In this document: one piece after another, positions 44,324-54,570 of the stretch | Position numbering within the stretch: position 1 is the stretch's first letter | Layout of the letters: each line of letters begins with the position of its first letter | NCBI RefSeq assembly: GCF_900215535.1 | Contig: NZ_OCND01000011.1 | Coordinates: forward strand, 62,001-126,000 | Source of the DNA: Pseudoxanthomonas wuyuanensis | GTDB taxonomy: Bacteria > Pseudomonadota > Gammaproteobacteria > Xanthomonadales > Xanthomonadaceae | Direction: 5' to 3' | DNA length: 64,000 bases | The notes under the pieces: generated by a model | Databases searched by the model: none | What the model saw: only the letters and a program-made list of their open reading frames with translations | Told to the model about the DNA's origin: nothing | Translations under genes and position numbers: made by a program

Positions 44324-45985
44324 TCAGAAGTAGCGCGCCAGCTGCGCCCATAACCGTGGCGTGCGGTCGTTGTCGCTGCGCGGTTCGGCGTTGCCCAGCT
44401 TCCAGGCCATGGTGGCATCGACCCGCCAGTTGTGTCCGGCCCAGCTGGCGCCGAGGCCGCCGGCGGACAGGCGGCGGTGGTTCTGGCCAGTGCTCCAGGC
44501 GTCCTTGTTGATGCGCGCGCGGCCGTGGTCCACGAATGTGGCCAATTGCCAGGCACTGTCCAGCGAGTAGCGCAGTTCCAGGTTCGCCAGCCAGCCCTGA
44601 TCGCCGCTGGCTTCGCCCTGCGGATAGGCGCGCACGCCGTGGGCGCCGCCCAGGCCGAATTTCTCCACCGAATCCAGATTTCCGCTGGCCCATTGGCCCT
44701 GCCATTGTCCGTACAGGCTCAGCCGCGGGCTGAGCCGCTGCAGGCGCAGCAACGAGACATTGAATTTTTCGAAATCGCCCTGGGTTCCGGCGGTCAACGC
44801 GTCCAGCCATCGGCTCTGCGCATCTTCGAAATCCAGATGGCCATGGCTCCAGGTTGCGGAGAAGCCGCTGATGCCGCCGCCCAGCCAGCGGTCGTGCGCG
44901 TCGCCGCTCAGGCCGGCGCTCCAGACCCGCGCGCGCCGGCGGTTGCTGCTGGCGTAGGCATCGATGTCGTCGCGCAGGCGCTTGTCGTCGAATTGCAACT
45001 GCGCCGACAGATTGAAGCTGCGGCTGCGCAGCAGCGGCTGCAGGGCGAATGCGCTGGCGATGCGCGCGTTGCCATGGGCGTCCAGAACCCGGAAATCCTT
45101 GGCCAACTCATAGTCCAGGTCCGAATACGCCGCGCCGAAGCGGGTACTCCAGGGGCCCAATGGCAACTGGTAGGCCGCACGGTAGTAGTGCTGCTGCTCA
45201 TCGGTGCCCAGCACGCGCAGATCGAGACGATCACCCCGTCGCAACGGACTGTTGACGTTCAGTGCCGCGCCCAGCCGATACTCGCCGGTGAAGCGATTGC
45301 CGTAATTGTCCACGGTTAGCGAGCCGTCCATCAACGGCGTGGGCTGTACGTCGATCAGCAGGTCGGTGGCGCCGACAACCTCGCCGGGCTTGAGCACGGA
45401 CTTTACAGCGACGCCCGGATGGTCGTCGAGCAACAGCAGGGCGCGTTCCAGCGGGCCGTTGGCCACGGCATTGCCGGGATTCAGCGCAGCTAGCGGTGCG
45501 GCCAGTGCATCGTCGCGCAGGCGCGATGCGTTGCGCAGCTCGATGTTGCCGTAGCGGCCTTCCAGGATCGCGATTTCGACCACGCCGCCGGCGATTTCCT
45601 GCGCGGGCAGATAGGCACGCGCCAGCGGATAGCCATGTTGGTGGTAGTAGCTGGAAATGCGCCGGGCGCTGGCCTGCAGCTCGCCCAGGCTCACATTGCG
45701 GCCGGATAGGTCGGCAAGCAGCGGCAACAGCAGGCTATCGGCAAACACCTGGTTGCCGGTGATGCGCAGGCGGCTGACGGCAATGATCGGGCCATCGGAC
45801 GAAGCGGGGACGGACTCGGTTTCCGGCAGGGCAAGCTCAAGCGGCTGGCTCGCCGGCACCTGCAGCGGCTTGTGTTCGATATCGCGGATCGACTGGCCGG
45901 CATTGGGCGGTACCTGCGCCCCTGCGGTGCCGGGGGAGATGCTGGCGAACAGGGCCAGCCATAGTGCGCGTTGGGGGAGATGCAT
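44324..45985 (-). CDS. Two-partner secretion transporter TpsB (ShlB/FhaC/HecB family)
   Basis: The product is 553 residues from ATG 45985 (MHLPQRALWLALFASISPGTAGA signal peptide). A POTRA_2/ShlB domain follows: AVSRLRITGNQVFADSLLLPLLADLSGRNVSLGELQ, YYHQHGYPLARAYLPAQEIAGGVVEIAILEGRYG. It continues into a 16-strand beta-barrel with the L6 motif GAHGVRAYPQGEASGDQG and a C-terminal aromatic LARYF. It exports the adjacent TpsA across the outer membrane. It is four bases downstream of tpsA, so the two are co-transcribed. Confidence 0.92.
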   Translation of the reverse strand: MHLPQRALWLALFASISPGTAGAQVPPNAGQSIRDIEHKPLQVPASQPLELALPETESVPASSDGPIIAVSRLRITGNQVFADSLLLPLLADLSGRNVSLGELQASARRISSYYHQHGYPLARAYLPAQEIAGGVVEIAILEGRYGNIELRNASRLRDDALAAPLAALNPGNAVANGPLERALLLLDDHPGVAVKSVLKPGEVVGATDLLIDVQPTPLMDGSLTVDNYGNRFTGEYRLGAALNVNSPLRRGDRLDLRVLGTDEQQHYYRAAYQLPLGPWSTRFGAAYSDLDYELAKDFRVLDAHGNARIASAFALQPLLRSRSFNLSAQLQFDDKRLRDDIDAYASSNRRRARVWSAGLSGDAHDRWLGGGISGFSATWSHGHLDFEDAQSRWLDALTAGTQGDFEKFNVSLLRLQRLSPRLSLYGQWQGQWASGNLDSVEKFGLGGAHGVRAYPQGEASGDQGWLANLELRYSLDSAWQLATFVDHGRARINKDAWSTGQNHRRLSAGGLGASWAGHNWRVDATMAWKLGNAEPRSDNDRTPRLWAQLARYF

Positions 45986-45989
45986 CACG

Positions 45990-48900
45990 TCAGATGCCTT
46001 CCGGCCGGCGGATGCCGCCATCCATTATCTGGTAGGGCAATGCGGCTGTTTCGGGAATGGCTGGCGCCGGGCGCAAGCGGCTGCGGGTAGCTTGATAGCT
46101 ATCGTCAAACGAAACGTCGGCACCGGTGATATTGAGGTCCGCCGATTGGTAGTCGATGTCGTAATTGACGCTGGTCAGGCTGGAGCCATTCAAATCGATG
46201 ACATAGCGGCCGGGGCTGACCGCGCCCTGCGAACTGCCGCCATACACCAGCGCGCCATCGAGTACGCCGGCATCCTCGCCAGCGACGAAACCGCTGTAGC
46301 GGACCCCGTTGCCGCCACTGAACGGGCGTCCGTCGTAGGCCCTGTCGGCCGGGTTGGCACTGATGGTGAGTTGCGCCTTGGCGATATCGGCCTGGGTCGA
46401 AGTATTGAAGGTGACGGTGTAGTTGCTGGCATCGCCACCGGTGAGGTTGCCATCGACAGCGACGGTCTTGCCGGTGCCGGCATTTTTGTCGGCGAAGCTG
46501 CCGCTGGTGGCCAGGCCGACGTTGTCGCCGGCGATGATGCCGCTCAGGCTGCCGCTGGTGCTGGCGGAGGTGGTGCCGTCGTAGGTTCGGTCGCCGGCGG
46601 TGATGGTGCCGGTGATGGCCTTGGCGGCGATATCGGCCAGGGTGGAAGTATTGAAGGTGACGGTGTAGTTGCTGGCATCGCCACCGGTGAGGTTGCCATC
46701 GACAGCGACGGTCTTGCCGGTGCCGGCGTTCTTGTCGGCGAAGGCGCCGCTGGTGGCCAGGCCGACGTTGTCGCCGGCGATGATGCCGCTCAGGCTGCCG
46801 CTGGTGCTGGCGGAGGTGGTGCCGTCGTAGGTTCGGTCGCCGGCGGTGATGGTGCCGGTGATGGTCTTGGGTGTGATTGTCAGGGTACCGCCTGCGTAGC
46901 TGACATCGTAGCCCTGCTGGCCGGAATACAGCCCGCCAAGATTCAGGCTGCCATCGCTGGTGCGGTAGCTGCCGACATTCTTCGATGCGCTGGTGTAGTT
47001 CAGGCTGCCCAACAGCAGATCACCATCGAGGGCTTCGCCAAGGCTGGTGGCGTATCCGCCAGCAGCGCCGCTGGCCAGGCCGTCGTAGATCTTGCTGGCG
47101 AGGTCGGTGGCCGTGACTGTCACCGACTTCAGGAAGCTGCGCAGCAAAGGTGCGGTCTGGCCGTCGTAGATGCGCCAGACCGCGTCGCTGCCGCCGGTGG
47201 CGGCAAGATTCCAGGCGGCATAGTTGCCGGCATCAAGCAGCCCCGCGTTGTCCAGGCCGCGCACGTTTTCCACTGTCGTAAGCGGATAAGCGCCGCCGAC
47301 GCCGGGGCCGGCGAAGCTTTCGGTATTCCAGAACGAGTCGGCTACGCGTCCGCTTCCGGCCCAACCTACCAATCCGCCCACGGATGTGTCTCCAGTGACG
47401 CTGCCGGTGGCGTAGGCGTACTCGAGCAGGTTGCCGCTATAGCCGGCCAGTCCTCCAACCGATTCGACGCCCTGCACATCGCCGGTAGCGTAGACGTTAC
47501 GCAGGATGCCGGTGCTGATACCCACCAGTCCGCCGACGAAGATGCTGCCGCTGACGTTGCCGGTGGCATATGAATTTTCCACCGTACCCATGTTTTCACC
47601 GACCAGCCCGCCGGCGACATTCTCGCCACCGCTGACGTCGCCGGTGGCGTAGCTGTTGAGGATGATGCCGTCGTCGCGGTTGCGCGCTACCAGTCCTCCA
47701 ACGCCGCGCCCGCCGGGAACGGAGCCGACCGTGACGGTGGAGTAGACATCGCTCAGCACGCCGCCGTAGTTGATGCTGACCAGACCGGCGGCATTATCCT
47801 TCCCATAGACGCTGCCGCCGACCAGGCCCAGATCGCGGATCTGCGCACCGGTCCCGGTCTGTCCAATCAACGCCACCTGGCTCCAGTCCGGGCGGTTGAT
47901 GGTCAGGCCTCGGATGACATGGCCCTGGCCGTCCAGCGTGCCGGTAAAGGCAGTGCTTGCATCCCCCACCGGGACAAAGCCGAATGCCGGATTCCATATC
48001 CCGGCGCGATCCTGCAGTTCCGCCAGATCGATGTCGCTGGACAGGTGGTACTGGGCGCCCAGATCAAGTGCCATCAACTGCAACTGGTGGCCGTTGCTGA
48101 TGGTGGTGGAGTATTCCGATCGCAGGATAGGCCGCGTATTGCCTTCGGACATCCACCAGTCGCTGCCGAAGTCCAGGCTGCCGTATGCCGATTGTCTGTA
48201 GGCGTAGTTGGCCGCGCCGGCTTGGCTGGGATTGCTGGTGACCATCACGACATCGATGAACTGCCCGCTGCCGATCGAGACTCCGGCTGCGTTGGCCTGA
48301 CCGGTGGTGTAGCTGTCCCAGTAGACGCTGGTCCACTCGCCGCCGTCGTCGTATCCCACCAGTCCGCCTGCCATGGCTTCGGTGGCCTCGACCGCACCGG
48401 TGGCGTAGCTCGAACGCACGATGCCCGCGGTGCCGGTGAAATAACCGTTGTTGTCGCCGATCAAACCACCCACCCGGCGCGCACCGCGCACCGCGCCAGT
48501 CGCATACGAGGTGTCGATGGTTCCAAGATTGCTGCCGATCAGTCCGCCGATGGATCCCTCGCTACCGGTGACGCGGCCTGCGGCATGGGAATGGCTGACC
48601 GTGGCCGGACCGTAGTTGATGCCGATCAATCCACCCAGGCTGTTGCTGCCGACGACATCGCCTGATGCGTGGCTGCCGGTCACCGCGCCGATATTGCTGC
48701 CGATCAATCCGCCTGCGGTTCCCGAACTGTCGACGTCGCCCGACGCGTAGCTGTCCGATATGGTGCCGCCGTTGGAGCCCACCAGTCCGCCGACCGAATA
48801 GCCGCCTAGCGTTGTGCCGGTGGCGAAACTGTTTTCGATGACGCCGGCGCTGTAGCCGACCAGCCCGCCGGTGTTGCTGTCGGCCGCTCCTCCGGTGACG

Positions 48901-50981
48901 GTGCCGGTGGCGTAGGCATTGCTGATGCTGCTGCCCTGGCCGTTGCTGGTATCGAGGGCATTGAATCCCACCAGCCCGCCCACCGAACCGCTGCCTTGCA
49001 CATCGCCGGTGGCATGAACCTGATCCAGCGAACCGATGCGGCTCCAGCCGATCAAACCGCCGGTTCTTTCACCGCCGCTGACGTTCACCGCGGCATGGCT
49101 GTTGCGGAAGCTGCCCTGATCGTTCATGCCGGCCAGTCCACCGGCCGTGTAGCTGGCGTTGACGGTCCCGGTTGCGTAGACGTTCTTGACCGTACTGGAC
49201 ATCAGCCGGCCGACCACGCCGCCGGTATAGGTGCCGGTTGAGCGGATCGAAACATTCTCCACGCCAAAATCGCGCAGCTGCGCATCCAGCGTGGCGCCGA
49301 ACAATCCCACGTTCGACGCGCCGCTGTCGATGCTGAGATTGCTGATGCGGTGCCCCAGGCCGGCAAACGTACCGGTGAACAGATTCGCCCCCAGATCCGT
49401 GCCGACCAGCGCCTGGCTGTAGATGACGCCAGCGGCATCCAGATCCTGCGCCAGTGCGTAACGTCCGGCCGGTCCAAGGCTGTCGATAGCGCTCAGTTCC
49501 GCCATGCTGCGGATCAGCGTGTAGTGATCGCCGTTGATCGCCAGTGTCGCGTTGGCGCCGGACAAGGTGATCGGCGCATTGACGTGATAATCGCTGCCGG
49601 CCGCGGCGCTGCCGGCCTGCGCATAGTTGCCGTGGTTCAGCACCAGCCCGGCGCTGTTGCCGGTGGCGGTGATGGCCGCGTTGATGTTGATGTCGGCGTG
49701 GGCATTGAGCGTCAGCGTGGTATTGGCGCTCCAGTTGACCTCGGCATCGACATGGATGTCGCCCGCCTGGCCGCCGCTGTCCATGGTCTGCAGGGTGACG
49801 CTGGTATTGGCCAGATTGGCCGACAGTGTGGTGGCGCCGATACCGCTGCCGGTCAGCGCGCCGCTGCCGCTGGCGATAGTGAAGTCGGTCGGGTCGATCA
49901 GCCAACTGCCGGTAATCCCGTCGCGGGCCAGCGTGGTGACGCGAGCGCCGTCGGCAACGTTCACGTTCGCGCCGGAGGTGTCGATAAAGCCGCCGTCGCC
50001 GCCGTCGGGGGCCGAGGCATCCAGCGTGCCGGCGACCTGCACGGTGCCGCCATCGAAGTCGCCCAGCAGCACGATCCTGCCGGCGTTCTGGCCGACCGTG
50101 CGCGCCTCGATCACGCCGCTGTTGTTGACCACCGTCTGCAGCAGCGCGTCGCCGGCGCTGGCCAGCATCAGCACCTGGCCGCCATCGGCGCGGATCAGGC
50201 CGCCGTTGTCGGCCAGCGCATCCACGCTGGCCTGGTCCACCTGCACGTTGAGCAGGCCGTCGCCGGCAAAGTCCAGCGTCACCGCGTTGCCCGCGGCCAG
50301 CGATACCGTTCCCAGGCGGGCGGCAATCACCCCGTGGTTGCTGACGCTGCCGCCAAGTAACGCCACCGCGCCGCCGTCGCTGGCGCTGATCGTGCCCAGG
50401 TTGGTTACGGCGGCGGGATTGCCGTTGCCGTGGAAGCGATAGTGGCCGTTGGCGAAGTCGGCGTTGGAGATATCCAGCGTCGAGGCCACCAGTCCGCCAA
50501 CATCGACCTGCGCGCCGCGGCCGAACAGCACACCGTTGGGATTGATCAGGAACACCCGACCATTGGCGTCAAGCTGGCCCATGATCTTCGAACCGTCGTT
50601 GCCGAGCACGCGGTTGAGCGCGATGGCGTCGCTGCCCGGTTGGCGGAAGCTCACCGTGTGGCCGGTGCCGATATCGAAGCTCAGCCAGTCGATGGCCAGC
50701 TTGTCGCTGTGCTGATCGATGACCAGACGGTTGCCGGACGGCATGCCGATGCTGCCATTGCCCAGCACCACCGTGCCGCCGGTGGGCAGATCGGCGGCGG
50801 CAGCCAAGGGATGCAGCGTGGCCAACGCCAGCCAGACGGTCAGCGGCAGCGCGGCAACCGGGCGGACCGCAACGGCGCTGCGTTGGCTCCTGCGCGCGGA
50901 TCTTTTGCGCGATGCGTGTTCGCTGGCGACTACCCAGGCCTTGATGGCGTGGTTCCATACCACGCTGAAAATGCGGTTCAT
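45990..50981 (-). CDS. Filamentous-hemagglutinin-type exoprotein TpsA with GLUG and MBG repeats
   Basis: The product is 1663 residues from ATG 50981. The start is set by the ESPR signal extension MNRIFSVVWNHAIKAWVVASEHASRK, followed by a hydrophobic signal (LPLTVWLALATLHPLAAAA). The TPS domain (about 66-190) has LPTGGTVVLGNGS and INPNGVLFGRG. About residues 500-1270 carry dozens of GLUG-like beta-solenoid repeats (GGLVGYNxGxxxxSYATG pattern). About 1310-1620 carries MBG-type Ig-like modules starting KTITGTITAGDRTYDGTT. It is likely a surface adhesin or matrix protein. The C-terminus lacks a toxin domain. Confidence 0.9.
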   Translation of the reverse strand: MNRIFSVVWNHAIKAWVVASEHASRKRSARRSQRSAVAVRPVAALPLTVWLALATLHPLAAAADLPTGGTVVLGNGSIGMPSGNRLVIDQHSDKLAIDWLSFDIGTGHTVSFRQPGSDAIALNRVLGNDGSKIMGQLDANGRVFLINPNGVLFGRGAQVDVGGLVASTLDISNADFANGHYRFHGNGNPAAVTNLGTISASDGGAVALLGGSVSNHGVIAARLGTVSLAAGNAVTLDFAGDGLLNVQVDQASVDALADNGGLIRADGGQVLMLASAGDALLQTVVNNSGVIEARTVGQNAGRIVLLGDFDGGTVQVAGTLDASAPDGGDGGFIDTSGANVNVADGARVTTLARDGITGSWLIDPTDFTIASGSGALTGSGIGATTLSANLANTSVTLQTMDSGGQAGDIHVDAEVNWSANTTLTLNAHADININAAITATGNSAGLVLNHGNYAQAGSAAAGSDYHVNAPITLSGANATLAINGDHYTLIRSMAELSAIDSLGPAGRYALAQDLDAAGVIYSQALVGTDLGANLFTGTFAGLGHRISNLSIDSGASNVGLFGATLDAQLRDFGVENVSIRSTGTYTGGVVGRLMSSTVKNVYATGTVNASYTAGGLAGMNDQGSFRNSHAAVNVSGGERTGGLIGWSRIGSLDQVHATGDVQGSGSVGGLVGFNALDTSNGQGSSISNAYATGTVTGGAADSNTGGLVGYSAGVIENSFATGTTLGGYSVGGLVGSNGGTISDSYASGDVDSSGTAGGLIGSNIGAVTGSHASGDVVGSNSLGGLIGINYGPATVSHSHAAGRVTGSEGSIGGLIGSNLGTIDTSYATGAVRGARRVGGLIGDNNGYFTGTAGIVRSSYATGAVEATEAMAGGLVGYDDGGEWTSVYWDSYTTGQANAAGVSIGSGQFIDVVMVTSNPSQAGAANYAYRQSAYGSLDFGSDWWMSEGNTRPILRSEYSTTISNGHQLQLMALDLGAQYHLSSDIDLAELQDRAGIWNPAFGFVPVGDASTAFTGTLDGQGHVIRGLTINRPDWSQVALIGQTGTGAQIRDLGLVGGSVYGKDNAAGLVSINYGGVLSDVYSTVTVGSVPGGRGVGGLVARNRDDGIILNSYATGDVSGGENVAGGLVGENMGTVENSYATGNVSGSIFVGGLVGISTGILRNVYATGDVQGVESVGGLAGYSGNLLEYAYATGSVTGDTSVGGLVGWAGSGRVADSFWNTESFAGPGVGGAYPLTTVENVRGLDNAGLLDAGNYAAWNLAATGGSDAVWRIYDGQTAPLLRSFLKSVTVTATDLASKIYDGLASGAAGGYATSLGEALDGDLLLGSLNYTSASKNVGSYRTSDGSLNLGGLYSGQQGYDVSYAGGTLTITPKTITGTITAGDRTYDGTTSASTSGSLSGIIAGDNVGLATSGAFADKNAGTGKTVAVDGNLTGGDASNYTVTFNTSTLADIAAKAITGTITAGDRTYDGTTSASTSGSLSGIIAGDNVGLATSGSFADKNAGTGKTVAVDGNLTGGDASNYTVTFNTSTQADIAKAQLTISANPADRAYDGRPFSGGNGVRYSGFVAGEDAGVLDGALVYGGSSQGAVSPGRYVIDLNGSSLTSVNYDIDYQSADLNITGADVSFDDSYQATRSRLRPAPAIPETAALPYQIMDGGIRRPEGI
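46381..46870 (-). repeat. Two near-identical 246-bp (82-codon) MBG modules in tpsA
   Basis: gcgatatcggcc at 46381 recurs at 46627, exactly 246 bases later, and the following sequence is nearly identical at the nucleotide level through to about 46864. The encoded 82-residue module (TAGDRTYDGTTSASTSGSLS ...) therefore duplicated recently in frame. Confidence 0.9.
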
Positions 50982-51104
50982 CGGCAAACTTCCCCTGACA
51001 GCCAGCCACCGGCGCCCGGGAATGGGAGCGGTGCCAGCCAATTAAGAAACGGGGCAGCTTACGCAGGCGCGTAAGGGTGGCGCTTGATAGAAGTTGCGGT
51101 GTGC

Positions 51105-52061
51105 CTATCGGTCCATGATCTGCAGAACAACATCGAGCCGGTGTTCGTCGCCGGACGCCTGCCACGGCGGTTGGCGGTAGAACTCGAGTGCGCCATGAGC
51201 AAAGCGCTGGCCAGGCGGCGGTTGCCATGCCACGGCAAGCGTGCGGTAGGCGGCGAAGATCTGGTTGTACTGTGCGCGGTGGGCGAGGGTGGCGTAGCGT
51301 CCGGCAGGAACGCCCAGCGGCGTCAGCAGCGGATGTCCCGGATCGAAACCAGGATCGACCACCGCGCAGTCGTAGCGCACCAGTTCGTTGGGGGTGATTT
51401 CCGGATTGTCGATCACCCGCCCGACCGCCTGCGCCCGCTCGAGCGGAAAACCGCATTCAATCAGAATGTCGGCAAAGCGTCGCCAGTTGTCTTCCACCTG
51501 CGCGTAGTTGCCGAAAAAGCGCATCCCCAGCAGCGGTTGCGCCGGCAGTTCCTGCACCTGCACCTGCGCCGCGCGCCGCCGTTCTTCGGCGGTCACGGCG
51601 ATGGACGCCTGCCGCGCGAACTGGCGGTACTGGGTGGGTACCAGGCCGAACTGGCGATGGAAGGCGCGGATGAAGGCCTCATGGCTGGCATAGCCCACCG
51701 TGAGCGCGATTGACAACACCGGGTCGGGATAGATCAGCAGGCCGATCGCTGCGCGGTCCAGGCGGGTGCGGCGGATGTAGGCGGAGGGACTTTCCCCCAT
51801 CACCTCAAGGAACAGGCGCTGGAAATGGAACCGGCTGAGCCGAGCGTGTTCGGCCAGCAGATCCAGCGGCAGTGCGCGCTCGTCGTCTTCCTCAATCAGT
51901 CGGATCGTCCGCACGATGCGCGCATCCTCCAGCTGCCGTGGCGGCGCCTTGGTACGGGCGTAAGGCTTGCGCGAGCCGGCATGCGGTTGATCGAACAGCA
52001 GCGCGCGCTCCTGTTCGATCAGGCGCGCTTCCTCGCGGGTGGTATAGCGTTCTTCGCACAT
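51105..52061 (-). CDS. AraC family regulator with GyrI-like effector-binding domain
   Basis: The 318-residue product starts at ATG 52061 (MCEERYTTREEARLIEQER). An N-terminal AraC DNA-binding domain (about 55-150) shows LPLDLLAEHARLSRFHFQRLFLEVMGESPSAYIRRTRLDRA and AFHRQFGLVPTQYR. A C-terminal GyrI/Rob-like ligand domain (about 165-318) shows PLLGMRFFGNYAQVEDNWRRFADIL and GVPAGRYATLAHRAQYNQIFAAYRTL. It binds a small molecule or drug to control transcription. It precedes the TPS genes on the same strand with a 123-base gap and could regulate them. Confidence 0.88.
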   Translation of the reverse strand: MCEERYTTREEARLIEQERALLFDQPHAGSRKPYARTKAPPRQLEDARIVRTIRLIEEDDERALPLDLLAEHARLSRFHFQRLFLEVMGESPSAYIRRTRLDRAAIGLLIYPDPVLSIALTVGYASHEAFIRAFHRQFGLVPTQYRQFARQASIAVTAEERRRAAQVQVQELPAQPLLGMRFFGNYAQVEDNWRRFADILIECGFPLERAQAVGRVIDNPEITPNELVRYDCAVVDPGFDPGHPLLTPLGVPAGRYATLAHRAQYNQIFAAYRTLAVAWQPPPGQRFAHGALEFYRQPPWQASGDEHRLDVVLQIMDR

Positions 52062-52344
52062 GTCCTGTCGTCCGGTCCATCGCCGGTACGGACGCCAGCC
52101 GGTGAACGGCGACGTCGGGGGAGGGCCGTGCATTATCCGGGTTTGGCGATTCCCAAACTGCTGCGGCGGTCATGCCCCGGGGACTTCGATGACGGCGCGG
52201 ATGGCCGCGGCAGCGCATCCGTAGCGCAAGGCGGGTCTCGAACCGGCTCGGTAGCGTTGCGGGTAGGCCGAACGGAGCCGGTGGGCATCTGCCAACCGGG
52301 TCGCGAATGAGGCGCAGAAGCCGACGGCAGGGTCTGGCCCAACC
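52062..52344. other. Non-coding gap between the AraC gene and the first REP unit
   Basis: About 283 bases contain no credible gene on either strand and no obvious repeat. Short open frames here have no start signal or protein-like composition. Confidence 0.5.
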
Positions 52345-52366
52345 GTGGGAGCGACGTCAGTCGCGA
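52345..52366. repeat. Single REP unit
   Basis: gtgggagcgacgtcagtcgc at 52345 is identical at its core to the REPIN arms at 5842 and 52608. It has no inverted partner nearby. Confidence 0.7.
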
Positions 52367-52508
52367 CGCCGGCAAGGCCATTGGCCTTTCGCGAGCAACC
52401 GGGGCCTGCATCACTTCTACCCTTGGCCCGCCTGCAGGCGCTATTCCCGGCATGGGCCTGCCGCCTACCGGCACCGGACCGGCGGGCCGCCCGCCGAGCC
52501 GGGGCTGA

Positions 52509-53996
<1,488 letters not shown>

Positions 53997-54017
53997 GCGG
54001 ATGAACCGCCGAGCAGC

Positions 54018-54473
54018 GTAGGATGCGGTAAGCCGCAGGCGCACCGCATCGTTCGGGTGATGGCGGGCAGGCCGATCCTTGGTGTCTCGTGGGCTTTGTG
54101 AATGATGCGGTTCGCTGTGCTCACCGCATCCTACGGGTGAGGATGGACGTTGGTTTTTGGCGAGGGACGGCTCGCATCCGGCGTTGTAGGATGCGGTAAG
54201 CCGCAGGCGCACCGCATCGTTCGGGTGATGGCGGGGAGGCCGATCCTTGGTGTCTCGTGGGCTTTGTGAATGATGCGGTTCGCTGTGCTCACCGCATCCT
54301 ACGGATGAGGATGGGCGTTGGTTTTTGGCGAGGGACGGCTCGCACCCGGCTTTGTAGGATGCGGTAAGCCGCAGGCGCACCGCATCGTTCGGGTGATTAC
54401 GGGAGGACGTTCCCAGGTTTCTGGCGGTTTCGCGAATGATGCGGTTCGCGTTGCCCACCGCATCTTACGGGGA
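54018..54473. repeat. 168-bp tandem repeat, about 2.7 copies
   Basis: Copies begin at 54018, 54186 and 54354 with gtaggatgcggtaagccgca, spacing exactly 168. Each full copy also carries an inverted ATGCGGT...ACCGCATCCTAC pair, so each unit can fold on itself. The third copy is shorter and more diverged (to about 54473). The 574-base gap between purA and hipA is mostly this array. No gene lies in it. Confidence 0.9.
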
Positions 54474-54570
54474 TTGATTCAAGCGCTTGCGCGGAATCGA
54501 TAATCCGCCGTCATTCCGACAGCATTTTTTGCGAGCCTTGCGAGCCGTACCGTCCAGCGCAGCGCAGGCC

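Noticed and set aside
45657-47573. 638-codon + strand open frame opposite tpsA/tpsB
   Set aside because: Mirrors the GLUG and MBG repeats of tpsA. Gly/Ala/Val-rich reverse translation without a start signal.
52204-52260. tRNA-like ggtctcgaacc string
   Set aside because: Lacks the T-loop GGTTCRANNCC geometry and acceptor-stem pairing. No tRNA gene was found in the window.
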